From Candidatus Humimonas hydrogenitrophica (GTDB taxonomy: Bacteria; Gemmatimonadota; Gemmatimonadetes; Palauibacterales; Palauibacteraceae), in NCBI GenBank assembly GCA_947581615.1, contig CANPVD010000116.1:52110-116109 (forward strand): 64,000 nucleotides of DNA, in the 5' to 3' direction. Numbering within the stretch: the first letter of the stretch is position 1; the number at the start of each line of letters is the position of its first letter. The notes beneath the pieces are model-generated. The model was not told where the DNA came from and searched no databases. It saw only the letters and a list, made by a program, of their open reading frames with translations. Below are positions 51,145-61,800 of the stretch, piece after piece. The translations under genes and the position numbers were made by a program.

Positions 51145-52083
51145 TCAGGCTCCGACCGACAGCCAGCGAGCCAGCAGAGGGTCGGCGACCCGAAGCGCTC
51201 CGCCGACCTCGTCCAGGAGGCCGCGATCGCGCAAAGAAGCCGCGGCGCGCTGGGCGCTCGAGGCCGTGGTCAGACCCGCCTCGGACAGGAAGTCGCGCCC
51301 GAACGGGTGAGCCTCGCCTCCACCCCGCGCCACGGCACGGAGGAACCGCCGCTGGTTGGGCGTGAGGGTCGTCCACGTCACCGTCCACGTCCGGGCTTCC
51401 CGTCCCGCGACCCGCTCCAGGCCTTCCTCGAGCATCGCATCCTCCACGCGTCTCCCGCGGCCGCCCGCCAGGTCCCAGATTTCGTGGCTCAGGTGCTGGA
51501 GGCGGCGAGGGTGCCCCGCGACGAGGCGATGCGCCGCCTCCACATGCTCGTTCGCCACCCAGACATCGGTCTCGAGGAAGCGCTCCAGCGCATAGGGAAG
51601 CCAGGCGGCGAGCGGCAGGGGGCCGATCTCCAGCGGCTCCTCCCCGGGATCGAGGAGTTGCTCGAGCGCCCCGGCGTCGTGACCGAACAGGAGGAGGCCG
51701 GAGCCGCCGGCCGCCCCCCGGAGCCGCATGCCGGAGTCCGGGGCCGCGCCGTCCGCGGCCGACCGGTCGGCGTCGTCCACCAGGAGCGGGCGCTGCACGG
51801 GGTCCCTGGCCTCCGCCGCGTCGCGGCCGGGAGAGGGGGGGAGCCGGTGAGCGAGGTCGTTCCCGTCGGCCAGGCCCGCGAGGCCGACGAGGACCGGGTC
51901 CGTGCCAACCGAGCGCAGGCGGTCGGCCACCTCCAGCGCCAGCGAGCTCACCCCATGCCCGGCCGGGCCCGCCACCGCCGCCACGCGGCCCGCTCGCGCG
52001 GAGACGAGGAGGGCGTCGAGGACGTCCTCCCTGCCGCAAAGCGCTGGGCCCAAAACCGGCCCGTGATAGGTGAACGGATTCAT
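51145..52083 (-). CDS. AAA/STAND-type ATPase with degenerate Walker A
   Basis: The 312-residue protein resembles archaeal-type ATPases by its N-terminus (MNPFTYHGPVLGPALCGRED) and by a C-terminal winged-helix-like part (about 230-310, TPNQRRFLRAVARGGGEAHP). The Walker A region reads GPAGHGVSS at 39-47, with valine at the lysine position, so ATP hydrolysis is doubtful. A Walker B-like LLVDDADR follows near 100. It is convergent with the LuxC-like gene with seven bases between. Role is unknown. Confidence 0.6.
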   Translation of the reverse strand: MNPFTYHGPVLGPALCGREDVLDALLVSARAGRVAAVAGPAGHGVSSLALEVADRLRSVGTDPVLVGLAGLADGNDLAHRLPPSPGRDAAEARDPVQRPLLVDDADRSAADGAAPDSGMRLRGAAGGSGLLLFGHDAGALEQLLDPGEEPLEIGPLPLAAWLPYALERFLETDVWVANEHVEAAHRLVAGHPRRLQHLSHEIWDLAGGRGRRVEDAMLEEGLERVAGREARTWTVTWTTLTPNQRRFLRAVARGGGEAHPFGRDFLSEAGLTTASSAQRAAASLRDRGLLDEVGGALRVADPLLARWLSVGA

Positions 52084-52289
52084 GATTATGCACGATGCGT
52101 AGCAAGCTTGTCGAGCGCAAACCGGAGGGCCGGTCGTCCCGCGGGACGGCCCGGCCGGGGACCCCGTCCGAGGCCGCGCCCGCGGGCTGTCTCGCGCGCC
52201 GTCGCCCCGCTACCTTGCGGCCGGCCGGGCTCCCGGGGGCGACCCGGAACCGCCCGCCGGGGACCGGATGGAGCGAGGAGCAAGGGGCG

Positions 52290-54344
52290 ATGCGGGGCCA
52301 GCAGGAAGGGATGCGCGGGCGGGGTGGGAACGACGGCTCGTCCCCGGGGTGGTCGGCGGTGATCCTCCTCGCGCTCTGCGCCGCCCTGCCGGCACCCGCC
52401 GCGGCCTCACGTCCCGCGCCGACGCCCGCCGACACGGGCCTCATCTCGGCGGTCCCCGTGTTCCCTCCCGTCGTCCCGCCAGCCTCCTACCGACGGGCGA
52501 TCCGGAGCGGCACGCGCACGACCGCCGGCGTGCCCGGCCCGTCCTACTGGCAGCAGGAAGTCGATTACCGGATCCACGGCCGCCTCGTGCCGGACTCGGC
52601 CCTGATCCGTGGCCGTGAGTCCATCACGTACATCAACCGCTCCCCGGACACTCTGTCCACCCTGACCCTCCACCTGTACCAGAACATCTTCGCGCCGGGC
52701 GTGCAGCGTGATCGCACGGTCCGGCTGACCGGAGGGATCCACCTGGAGCGGGTCGAGGCCCAGGGACGCGCCCTGACGGAAGGAGCGGGTCGCGGCCCGG
52801 ACACGGGACCCGGCTCGGTGGATCGGGAGGACGCGGACTCAGGGTCCTCCGCCGGCTATGCCGTGGACGGGACGCTAGCGCACCTTCGCCTTCCGCGACC
52901 GCTCGCCCCCGGAGACACGGCGCGACTGGCGTTTGCGTGGCACTTCCGGATGCCGGGCGAGCGCTCGTTCCGAACCGGCAGCATCGACCACGACCTGTTC
53001 GTCGTGGCCCAGTGGTATCCGCAAGTGGCGGTGTACGACGACGTCGACGGCTGGGACGAGACGCCCTACCTGGGCGACGGGGAGTTCTACCTGGAATACG
53101 GGGACTTCACCGTCGACCTCACGGTGCCGGCGGGCTACCTGGTCACGGCCACCGGGACGCTCCAGAACCCCGCCGATGTGCTCCGCTCCGGCGCGGCGGC
53201 CCGACTGCGCGCGGCCGCCCGGGGCGATTCGGTCGTGGCGGTCGTCGGCGCGGCCGACCGTCGGGCGGGCCGGGCCACGCGAGACGGCGGCGCCTCGGGG
53301 ACCCTGACGTGGCGCTACCGGGCCCGGCGGGTCCGGGACTTCGCCTTCGCGGCCAGCTCCCGGTACGTGTGGGACGCAGTCGGGGCCCGCGTGGGAGGCG
53401 AGCGGGGACGCACGCGGGTCGATGCCCTCTACGACCCGGCGGTGAGCTGGTGGAGCGATGCCGCGCAATTCGAAAAGCACGCGCTCGAGTTCTACAGCCG
53501 CTACATCATGCCCTACCCCTGGCCGCACGCGAGCGCCGCCTACGGGCCGATCGGCGGCATGGAGTACCCGATGCTCGTGTTCATCGGACGCTCGGGGCCC
53601 GGCCCGCGGCTGTACGGCGTCCTGGCGCACGAGCTCAGCCACCAGTGGTTCCCGATGCAGGTGGGTTCCCGGGAGGCCGCCTACGCGTGGATGGACGAGG
53701 GGTTGACCACCTTCGACGAGTCGCTGGCCGCCAGGGACTATTTCGGAAACGACGTGGCGAGGCTGGGCGACATGGCGGCTTACGTCGAGGCCGCGACCGC
53801 CGGCATCGAGGCGCCCCTCATGCAGCACACCGACCACGTGACGAACCCGCGCGGCCGGGTGGTCGCCGCCTACTCGAAGCCCGCCACGGTCCTGCATGCC
53901 CTGCGCACCCTTCTGGGCCCCGCCACCTTCGACTCCGCCTACGCGCGCTACGCCCGGGCCTGGCGGTACGGGCACCCCCTGCCCTGGGACTTCTTTTCGG
54001 GCATGGAGCGGGCGGCGGGTCGGGACCTGGACTGGTTCTGGAAAGAGTGGTTCTACCGGACCGACGTCCTCGACCAGGCCCTCGGCGGGGTGGAGCCGGC
54101 GGGCGATGGCGTGCGCGTCACGGTCGAGAACCGGGGAAGCGCCGTCATGCCGGTGCTGCTGCGGCTCACGCTGGAGGATGGCTCCACCATCGAGGCGCGC
54201 TGGCCCGCCGGGGTGTGGGCCTCGACGCGGAGAGTCACCCGGGTCGTCACGGTCCCGGGCACCGTAACGAGAGTCGAGCTCGATCCGCTGCACCTCCTCC
54301 CCGACGTGGACCGGAAGAACGACGTGTGGGAGGCACACCGGTGA
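52290..54344 (+). CDS. Secreted M1-family metallopeptidase
   Basis: The 684-residue protein has a signal peptide (about 20-40), an N-terminal beta domain with HLYQNIF, the GGMEY exopeptidase-like box at 422-426, the zinc site HELSH at 447-451 and the third ligand E470 in WMDEG. It belongs to the M1 aminopeptidase fold, extracytoplasmic branch. ATG at 52290 follows GAGGAGC; an ATG at 52311 is also possible. The stop overlaps the dehydrogenase start by four bases (GTGA). Confidence 0.9.
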   Translation: MRGQQEGMRGRGGNDGSSPGWSAVILLALCAALPAPAAASRPAPTPADTGLISAVPVFPPVVPPASYRRAIRSGTRTTAGVPGPSYWQQEVDYRIHGRLVPDSALIRGRESITYINRSPDTLSTLTLHLYQNIFAPGVQRDRTVRLTGGIHLERVEAQGRALTEGAGRGPDTGPGSVDREDADSGSSAGYAVDGTLAHLRLPRPLAPGDTARLAFAWHFRMPGERSFRTGSIDHDLFVVAQWYPQVAVYDDVDGWDETPYLGDGEFYLEYGDFTVDLTVPAGYLVTATGTLQNPADVLRSGAAARLRAAARGDSVVAVVGAADRRAGRATRDGGASGTLTWRYRARRVRDFAFAASSRYVWDAVGARVGGERGRTRVDALYDPAVSWWSDAAQFEKHALEFYSRYIMPYPWPHASAAYGPIGGMEYPMLVFIGRSGPGPRLYGVLAHELSHQWFPMQVGSREAAYAWMDEGLTTFDESLAARDYFGNDVARLGDMAAYVEAATAGIEAPLMQHTDHVTNPRGRVVAAYSKPATVLHALRTLLGPATFDSAYARYARAWRYGHPLPWDFFSGMERAAGRDLDWFWKEWFYRTDVLDQALGGVEPAGDGVRVTVENRGSAVMPVLLRLTLEDGSTIEARWPAGVWASTRRVTRVVTVPGTVTRVELDPLHLLPDVDRKNDVWEAHR

Positions 54345-55603
54345 GCGACACGGGCTCCGTGTGGGATGCCTACGCGGCCTTCCTGCGCCGTCCGCCCGAG
54401 ACCGTCCTCGCCTGGCAGGATCCGCTGTCCGAGGCCCGGGGATGGCTGGTGCTGAACAGCCGCCGCGGCGGGGCGGCCGGGGGCGGAACAAGGATGCGCC
54501 GGGGGCTCGGCCCGGAGGAGGTCAGGTATCTGGCCAAGGTCATGGAACTCAAGTTCGCGCTCTCCGGACCGTCGATCGGCGGCGCCAAGTCGGGGATCGA
54601 CTTCGATCCGAACGATCCGCGCAGGGAAGAGGTCCTGGCCCGGTGGTTCCGAGCGATCGAGCCCTTCCTGGTCGCCTGCTACGGCACGGCGGGCGACCTG
54701 AACGTCGACGAGGCGCGCGACGTCGTGCCCCTCTGCCACGCCGTGGGCATTCGACATCCCCAGGAGGGGGTCGCCCGGGGGCACTTTGGACTCTCCGGAG
54801 CGGCCCTCGATGAACGCCTCGATGCCATGCAGCGCGTCCTCCACGGAGAGGCCGACGCTGCGCACGCCGTGCCCGGTGCGGAACGCCTGCGCGTGATCGA
54901 CCTGGTGACCGGGTTCGGGGTGGCCCGAGCCGCCCTGCGCCTGCTGGAGCGCCAGGGGCGCGAGCCGGCCGAGACGCCGGCCCTGATCGAGGGGTTCGGC
55001 AACGTGGGTGGAGCGGCCACCTGGTACCTGGCCGAGGCGGGCGTCCCCATAGCCGGGATCGTGGATGCGCGGCACGCGCTCGTTCCCCCCGATCCCCTGG
55101 ACGCCGCGGCCATGGCCGACCTGCTGGCGCGGCGGACCGGGAACGCCCTGCCGCTGCCCGAAGGAGGGGACGAGGGCGATCGGGCCCGGTTTCGGGAGGT
55201 GCCCGCGGTCCTGTACGTGGCCGCGGCCGCCTCGGGGACGCTCAACGCGTCCGTCGTGGGAGCGCTGGAAGCTCAGGGAGTCGAAATCCTGGCCTGCGGC
55301 GCCAACCGGCCATTCACCGCGGAGGCCCCGGGCGACACGCGGCTCGAGCAAGACGTCGATCACCGTTTCGCCGTCATCCCGGACGTGATCGCCAACTGTG
55401 GGGCCGCGCGCTCCTTCTACCACCTGATGCGAAGCGACCGGAAGGAGAGCGCCGAGACAGTGTTCGAGTCGGTCCGGACGGTGATCGAGGACGCTCTCGA
55501 TGAGACGGTCGCCCGGGCCGGGAGCGTCCGCCGCGGCCTCCTGGCCTCCACCCTCGACACCTTGCTCGAGCGGGCGGCGTCGGAAGGAGAGGACCCGGCG
55601 TGA
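54341..55603 (+). CDS. Glu/Leu/Phe/Val dehydrogenase-family protein
   Basis: The 420-residue protein belongs to the amino-acid dehydrogenase family. The catalytic-lysine box reads SIGGAKSGIDFDP (usually GGAKGGI) and the catalytic aspartate box is TAGDLNVDEA. A Rossmann NAD domain with IEGFGNVGGAATWYL and an AACGANRPF-like C-terminal box follow. It would deaminate or aminate an amino acid/2-oxoacid pair. The substrate cannot be read. The GTG start overlaps the M1 stop; the next gene starts at its stop, so the three are cotranslated. Confidence 0.85.
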   Translation: MSDTGSVWDAYAAFLRRPPETVLAWQDPLSEARGWLVLNSRRGGAAGGGTRMRRGLGPEEVRYLAKVMELKFALSGPSIGGAKSGIDFDPNDPRREEVLARWFRAIEPFLVACYGTAGDLNVDEARDVVPLCHAVGIRHPQEGVARGHFGLSGAALDERLDAMQRVLHGEADAAHAVPGAERLRVIDLVTGFGVARAALRLLERQGREPAETPALIEGFGNVGGAATWYLAEAGVPIAGIVDARHALVPPDPLDAAAMADLLARRTGNALPLPEGGDEGDRARFREVPAVLYVAAAASGTLNASVVGALEAQGVEILACGANRPFTAEAPGDTRLEQDVDHRFAVIPDVIANCGAARSFYHLMRSDRKESAETVFESVRTVIEDALDETVARAGSVRRGLLASTLDTLLERAASEGEDPA

Positions 55604-56310
55604 CCGGCGAAGGGCCTCCGGCCGGCACGTCGGCCGTGGTGTGGTCCGGCGGCAAGGACTCCACCCTCGCCCTGCACCGGGCACTTCGCCAGGGACACCG
55701 GTTGACCCATCTCCTCACCGTGTACGACCGCGTGACCGGGCGGGTGCCCTATCACGGCGTCGGCCGCGAGCTGATCTCCGCACAGGCCGCGGCGCTCGGT
55801 CTCGAGCCCGTGCTGGAGGCGAGCGAGGAGGGGGCGTTCGAAGAGGCGCTGGCGCGCGGCTTCGACCGACTGAGAGACGCCGGCGTGGAGGCCCTCGTGT
55901 TCGGCAACATCCACCTGGCGGACGTTCGCGCGTGGTACGAGGAGCGGGTCCGGGCCGCCGGCTTCGAGCACGTCGAACCCCTGTGGGGCGGTGACCCCGC
56001 GCGACTCGTGCGGGAGTTCGTCTCGCTCGGCTACCGGGGCGTCGTGGTCAGTGTCCTGCTCGGCCGTGCCGACCCGGAGTGGCTCGGCCGCGAGTTCGGC
56101 GGCGAGCTCCTCGCCGAGATCGCCGCGCGCGAGGAGATCGATCCCTGCGGGGAGCACGGGGAGTTCCACTCCTTCACCCGCGACGGGCCCATTTTCACGA
56201 AGGCCGTTCCGCTGCGTCCCAGGGGGGAGCGCGAACAGAACGGCTATCGCTACCTGGACCTCGGGATCGACGATCCGTCGACCCGTGCAGGGGTGGGTGA
56301 CCGCGCATAG
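55600..56310 (+). CDS. Diphthine-ammonia ligase-like ATP pyrophosphatase
   Basis: The 236-residue protein is of the N-type ATP pyrophosphatase group (DUF71/Dph6). It has the PP-loop SGGKDS at 16-21, the central box VFGNIHLADVRAW and the C-terminal DPCGEHGEFHSF that is diagnostic. Eukaryotic Dph6 amidates diphthine on EF-2. Bacteria lack diphthamide, so the substrate is unknown. GTG at 55600 overlaps the dehydrogenase stop. Confidence 0.87.
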   Translation: MTGEGPPAGTSAVVWSGGKDSTLALHRALRQGHRLTHLLTVYDRVTGRVPYHGVGRELISAQAAALGLEPVLEASEEGAFEEALARGFDRLRDAGVEALVFGNIHLADVRAWYEERVRAAGFEHVEPLWGGDPARLVREFVSLGYRGVVVSVLLGRADPEWLGREFGGELLAEIAAREEIDPCGEHGEFHSFTRDGPIFTKAVPLRPRGEREQNGYRYLDLGIDDPSTRAGVGDRA

Positions 56311-56379
56311 TTTGAGGTCGAGACGGCCCGGTTCGGCCCGTTCCGACGCATCCAGGAGCCCGACAAAGGGGATGGTCAG

Positions 56380-57759
56380 GTGACGTCGATCGACGAGTAC
56401 GTGCGAAGCCAGCGCCAGCGGTACGAGGAGGAGCTGTTCGATTTCCTCCGCATTCCGAGCGTCAGCACCGAGACCCGCTACCGGGACGACGTGCGGCGGT
56501 GCGCCGAGTGGGTGGCCGACCGGACGCGGGAGGCCGGTGTCTCGTCGGTCGAGGTGGTCGACACCCCGGGGCATCCGATCGTCTATGGCGAGCATCACGT
56601 CGCCGACGACGCGCCCACCGTGCTGGTCTATGGCCACTACGACGTCCAGCCGGTCGATCCCGAGGACCTGTGGGATTCGCCGCCCTTCGAGCCCACCGTG
56701 CGGGGCGACCGGGTCTACGCCCGCGGGGCCACCGACAACAAGGGCCAGGTGTTCATGCACCTGAAGGCTCTCGAGGCCTGCCGGGAGACCGGCGGGCGGC
56801 TGCCGGTGAACGTCAAACTGCTGATCGAGGGCGAGGAGGAGATCGGCAGCGTCAACGTGGAGAAGTTCCTGGTCGAGCAGAAGGACCGCCTCGCGTGCGA
56901 CGCGGTCATCCTCAGCGACACGGGCATGTTCGAGAAGGGGCTGCCCACGATCACCGTGGGCCTGCGAGGCATGGTGTACTTCGAGGTGCGCTTCCGGGGC
57001 CCGTTTTCCGACCTCCACTCGGGCGTGTACGGCGGGGCGGTGGAGAATCCCGCCAACGCGCTGGCGACGGTGATCGGACGCCTCAAGGACGACGACCACA
57101 GGGTCACGATCCCCGGCTTCTACGAGGCCGTCCGGGCCATCACGGACCAGGAGGGGGCCAATCTGGCCAGTCTCCCCTTCGACGAGGGGAGCTACGTGGA
57201 GGAGGTGGGAGCGCCAGCCCTCGCGGGGGAGGAGGGATTCGGAACGCTGGAGCGCGTGTGGTTCCGGCCCACGCTCGACGTGAACGGGCTTCTGTCCGGG
57301 TTCACCGGCGAAGGCGCCAAGACCGTGCTTCCGTCGAAGGCCATGGCCAAGATCTCGATGCGGTTGGTCCCCGACCAGGATCCGGTGGCCATCCGGGCCT
57401 CGTTCGAGTCCTACATCCGGGAGCTGGCCCCCGAGGGGGTCTCGGTGGAGATCGACCTCTTCAACGCGGGCCGCGCGTGGGCCGCCGATCCGGAGGGCCC
57501 CCTGTTCACGGCCGCGGAGGAGGCGCTCGAGGCTGGCTTCGGGCGCTCGCCCGTGTTCATCCGGGAGGGAGGATCGATCCCGATCGTGGCATTGTTCTCG
57601 GAGACCCTGGGCGCGCCCGTGGCGCCGATCGGCTTCGCGCTACCGGGCTGTAATCTGCACGCTCCCAACGAGTGGCTGGACCTGGATGTCTTCCACGACG
57701 GTATCGATGCCCTGGCCCGTCTGTACGCCCTGATCGGGGAGCGCGGCCTCTCGGGCTGA
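56380..57759 (+). CDS. M20-family dipeptidase
   Basis: The 459-residue zinc peptidase has H86 (GHYDVQP), D119 (RGATDNKGQ), E152/E153 (EGEEEIGS) and a further aspartate in LSDTGMF near 183. The lid domain (about 195-310) contains the dimer-type FRGPFSDLHSGVYGG. It hydrolyses dipeptides or similar amides in the cytosol. GTG at 56380 follows AAAGGGGATGG. It is 69 bases after the Dph6-like gene. Confidence 0.92.
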   Translation: MTSIDEYVRSQRQRYEEELFDFLRIPSVSTETRYRDDVRRCAEWVADRTREAGVSSVEVVDTPGHPIVYGEHHVADDAPTVLVYGHYDVQPVDPEDLWDSPPFEPTVRGDRVYARGATDNKGQVFMHLKALEACRETGGRLPVNVKLLIEGEEEIGSVNVEKFLVEQKDRLACDAVILSDTGMFEKGLPTITVGLRGMVYFEVRFRGPFSDLHSGVYGGAVENPANALATVIGRLKDDDHRVTIPGFYEAVRAITDQEGANLASLPFDEGSYVEEVGAPALAGEEGFGTLERVWFRPTLDVNGLLSGFTGEGAKTVLPSKAMAKISMRLVPDQDPVAIRASFESYIRELAPEGVSVEIDLFNAGRAWAADPEGPLFTAAEEALEAGFGRSPVFIREGGSIPIVALFSETLGAPVAPIGFALPGCNLHAPNEWLDLDVFHDGIDALARLYALIGERGLSG

Positions 57760-57840
57760 TGCGATGTGCCGAGGCGGAGGCCGGCTCGACATCACCGTCC
57801 AGGCCGGCCGGAGAGGAGCGCGACCCGGCGCCGCCGATTT

Positions 57841-58464
57841 TCAGCGCGCTGCAGGCCCCGCCGGCGGCCGGAGGGCGCGGCGCGTGAAGTCCACGACGTG
57901 CGCTTCGAGACCGGCCGCCGTTCGTCCCATGACCCCTCGCGTCCGGCTGGGTCCGAGCGTCCTCCACAGCAGGCCGAACGAGAGGGTTTGAGCGAGCAGG
58001 CTGGCCCCCGTGAGGACCGGGTCTCCGGCCTCGACACTTCCATAGCTCTTTCCCTCCCGTACCAGCGCCGCCAGGCGCTCCAGCAGGGCGTGCAGCGCTT
58101 TCGCGACGGGCTCGGGCGGCTCACGCCCCGCCGCCGCCTCCTGGAAGAGGAGGCCGGGGAGATCGGGCTCCTCGCGCAGGATCCGGAACAGAGCCCGGAG
58201 TGCGGTCTCGATGCGAGCTGCCGCGTCCTCGCGGCTCTCTCCCCGAGCGGCGACACCGTCGAGCGCCTCCATAAGGGGCTGGGTGGCCTCGGCCAGGACC
58301 GCTTCGTACAGCGCCCGCTTGGATCCGAAGTGGTAGGTGACAGCGCCGAGGTTCACCCGCGCGGCGCGGGTGATGTCCCGGACCGAGGTGCCGGTGAAGC
58401 CCTCACGGGCGAACAGGGGTCGGGCGGCCACCAGGAGGGTGCGGGGCGTGTCCCGTGCAGCCAT
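57841..58464 (-). CDS. TetR/AcrR-family repressor
   Basis: The 207-residue repressor has an N-terminal helix-turn-helix (about 26-46, TSVRDITRAARVNLGAVTYHFGSKRALYEAV) and a helical ligand domain with a C-terminal part matching the CecR-type family (FQEAAAGREPPEPV). ATG at 58464 follows AAAGGAG. A near-perfect palindrome at 58512-58529, 48 bases upstream, is the predicted operator. The BTAD regulator diverges beyond it, so this protein may control both. Confidence 0.9.
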   Translation of the reverse strand: MAARDTPRTLLVAARPLFAREGFTGTSVRDITRAARVNLGAVTYHFGSKRALYEAVLAEATQPLMEALDGVAARGESREDAAARIETALRALFRILREEPDLPGLLFQEAAAGREPPEPVAKALHALLERLAALVREGKSYGSVEAGDPVLTGASLLAQTLSFGLLWRTLGPSRTRGVMGRTAAGLEAHVVDFTRRALRPPAGPAAR

Positions 58465-58844
58465 GATCCAACTCCTTTGGAAGCAATAATATGCGGTGTC
58501 CATTCGGATATCATACAACCGTTTGTATGGCAACATGGGCCCTCGTGGGGCTCCCGCGCAAGCCCGGGGGTGGGCGCCCCTCCCGGGCCACGACCGCCAA
58601 CCCGCTACGGGGCGCTCCACGGCGACTGCGGGTTCTCATGGGCGAGCCACGCTGCCAGCGCCTCGATGGAGATCGCGGCCAGACCGCGGAGTCCTGCAGT
58701 CTCAACGGCTGCTCCATCGCATCGGGACCGTTGTTGATACTAGGTTGAGCACGCCGGTTAGGGTGGAAATCCGCGCGGCGGGCCGGGAGGAGAGGGAGGA
58801 ATCGGGACGGGACGCGCGCTGCCTCGCCACAGGAGGGTCCGTCC
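58465..58844. other. Divergent region between TetR and BTAD genes
   Basis: These 380 bases contain the TetR operator (58512-58529), the TetR promoter region (an AT-rich ATAATA block at 58486-58491) and, near the BTAD gene, an AGGAGG ribosome site before the ATG at 58845. No further gene was seen. No convincing -35/-10 pair for the BTAD gene was found. Confidence 0.5.
58512..58529. promoter_or_regulatory. Predicted TetR operator (CATACAA-N4-TTGTATG)
   Basis: CATACAA (58512-58518) and TTGTATG (58523-58529) form a perfect 7-base palindrome with a four-base spacer, close to operators of AcrR/CecR-like TetR proteins. It is 48 bases before the TetR ATG and is AT-rich for this genome. Confidence 0.7.
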
Positions 58845-61800
58845 ATGCACACGCTTCGCTGCTTCGGTCGAGTAGGCGTCGAGAGAGCGGGAGGGGAGAT
58901 CGTTCGCCTCCGCTCGAGCAAGCACCTCGCTCTCCTCGTGTATCTGGTGGCCAACCCCGACCACGAGCATCCACGTAACCGGCTCGCACCGCTCTTCTGG
59001 GAGACGGAGCGCTCCCAGGCGCGGCACTCCCTGAGCCAGGCCCTCTACGACATCCGGTCGAACCTGCCGGAGCTGGGGGTCCGGGCTTCGGTCAACCACG
59101 TGGCCGTCAGGCGGGGCACGGTCGAGAGCGAGCTGGACCTGTTCGAGATGGCGGTTCGCTCCAGCGACGTGGCCCGGGCCGTGGAGCTGTACAGGGGCGT
59201 GTTCGTCCCCGACCTGGAGTCGGTGGCCACCGAAGCCTTCGAGCGCTGGGTCGAGGACGAACGCCAGCGCCTCCAGCGTCTCGCCGAGCTGGCGTTCAGC
59301 CGATACGTGGCCGAGTGCGATGACCGTGCGCGCTGGGGGGAGATGTGCACGGTAGCCCTGCGGCTCCTGGACATGAACCCGCTGCATGAGGAGGCGCACC
59401 GCGCGTTCATGCGCGGGATGTGGCTTCAGGGTGACCAGCAGGCCGCGCTCGACCACTTCCGCCACGTCGAGTCGATGTTGAGCGAGGAGCTCCCGAGCGG
59501 GATCTCCCCCGAGACGCACCGGCTCCTCGAGCGAATTCGCAGCTCACGGCCGGATCTTCGCCGACCCGAGCCCGGTCGACCCGATCGGCCGCGGATGGTG
59601 GGGCGTCGCAAGGAGTTCGCGCGGCTCAAGCGGGATCTTCACCGACTCGAGGGCGGGCATGGCGGAGTGGTGGTGATACGGGGCGAGGCGGGCATCGGGA
59701 AGACCCGCCTCCTCGAGGAGATTCGCGAACTCGCTAGACTGCAAGGAATTGCCCTCCTCGAGAGTCGCTGCTTCGCGGCCGAGACGGACGTCTCCTACGG
59801 TCCCATCGTCGATGGACTCTACCCGATCGCACGGGATCTGGCGGGGCGCTCGGACGGCGGCGCTCCCACGTTCTATCAACTGGGCGTCCTCTTTCCCGAA
59901 CAGTTTCCCCGCTCCGCCACGCACGGAGAAGGCGAGCTCGAAGCCGACGCCGGGAGGCGCCGACTGTACGAAGAGACGGCGGCCCTGCTCAGGACGGCCA
60001 CCGACCAGAAGCCGCGCCTGTGGATCCTGGAGGACCTCCACTGGGTCGACGCGTCCTCCGCCTCGCTCCTGCACTACGTGTCGCGACGGCTGCGGGACCA
60101 CGCCCTGCTGGTGCTCGTGTCCATCCGATCCGGCCAGGACGTCGACGAGGCCACCGATTCTCTCCTGCACGACTGGTGCGGCCAGAGCGAGGCGACCTGC
60201 ATCGATCTCGAGGGGCTGAGCGATGCGGAGATGGCCGAGCTGATCGAATCGGTCCGTCCCACCGAGTTGACCGACCCCCAGATCGACTTCATCCGGCGGC
60301 TGGCGAGCGGCAACCCCTTTTTCGCCCTGCAGATGGCCTCCGCGGCCACCGAGCTTCAGGAATGGTGCCCGGAGGCAATCTCATCCCGGCATCTGCTCAC
60401 GGAGAGCCTCGAGACTCTCCTGGGAGTCCGACTCAAGGGTCTGAGTCTCGAACCGGTTCGCCTTCTCGAGACCGTGGCGGTCCTGGACCGCCACGCCACT
60501 CCCTTCGTAGTGGCCCGGACCAGCAGCCTTTCGACCGGTAGAGTCGCGGAGATCGCCAGAAGTCTCTACACGAGGGGTCTCCTGCACGACGCGGAAGGCC
60601 GGCTCGAGTTCCCCCACGATCTCACCCGCGAGTACGTCTATGGAAACATGGGCGAGCTACAGCGCGCCGCCCTGCACCTGGTGGCCGGTGAAGTCCTGGC
60701 GGGCAGCGAAGAGGCCGTCAGCCCGAGCACCCTGGCCCGCCACTTCGAGCTCGGCGGCGATCGACCCCGGGCTTACGAGTATGCCCTCCGGGCGGCGGAG
60801 CAGTCCGCGCTCGGATATGCCCATGACGAGGCCATCGCCCTCTCGAGACTGGCGATATCCCAGGCCACGTCGGGTGAGGAGCGTGCACCCGGTCTGCGGA
60901 TCCTCGCTGAATCCGAGTCCGCGTCGGGCAGCCTGACAGCCGCCGAGAGCCACCTGAAGGAGCTGGTCGACCTCGCCGTCCTCCAACCCGAAGAGACCAT
61001 AGCGATCAAGCTGAAGATCGCCCGGGCGAGAGTTGAATTGTCGCAGTTCCGGTCGGCCGAGTTGATGCTCGATGAGGTTGAAGACGCTGTAAGGGGGCTC
61101 CAAAGCGGTTCCCGAATGGATCTCGAAGCGGAGGCGCTGCACTGGCGTCTCAAGTCCGCGATGATGAGAGGTGACATCCGCGAAGCCGACAAAGCAGTGC
61201 ATGCACTTGAGGCGGCTCTTCCAATGCTAACAGGGTCGGGCAATCAGAGGGCGACTGCGGTCACCCTGTATAGCTTGGCCGGGCACGCCCTCTTCACCAT
61301 GTCGATCGACCGGGCAGCTCAGTACTGCGATCGAGCCTTTGATGTATTGGGTGACTGTGATGTGGATCTCCTTCTTCGACTTAAGACCCTACATGGAGCC
61401 ATGCTTACGCGTAGTATGGAATGGACTCCAGCGAGCCGAGTATTTGCCGGTGCTTTGGCAGAAGCGAAGCGCCTAAACGACGTACGCCACATTCTTGCAC
61501 TTCTAAATAACCTCGCATGTTGCCACCTAGAGCAGGGTAACTGGGCCGAGGTGACAACCCTGCACGCCACTTTCGGCCAATTCGCCGCCGGACTCTCCGA
61601 GACGATGTCGTCGCGTGCAGATATTGATCTTAACTTGGCGAACTCACTGTTCTATCAGGGACAGGCTCGTGCAGCCGCAGCGACCCTAGAAGGCCTCCTC
61701 CCAACCGCACGTCGCGTCGGGAAGACATCCGTGCTTCTTGAGATGGAGACGCTAAGAGGGCTCGTATACGCTCAACTTGGCCGGCGCTCACATATGAGAG

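Noticed and set aside
57766..58737. Plus-strand open frame of more than 300 codons over the TetR gene
   Set aside because: It is antisense to the TetR gene, which has a clear helix-turn-helix and ribosome site.
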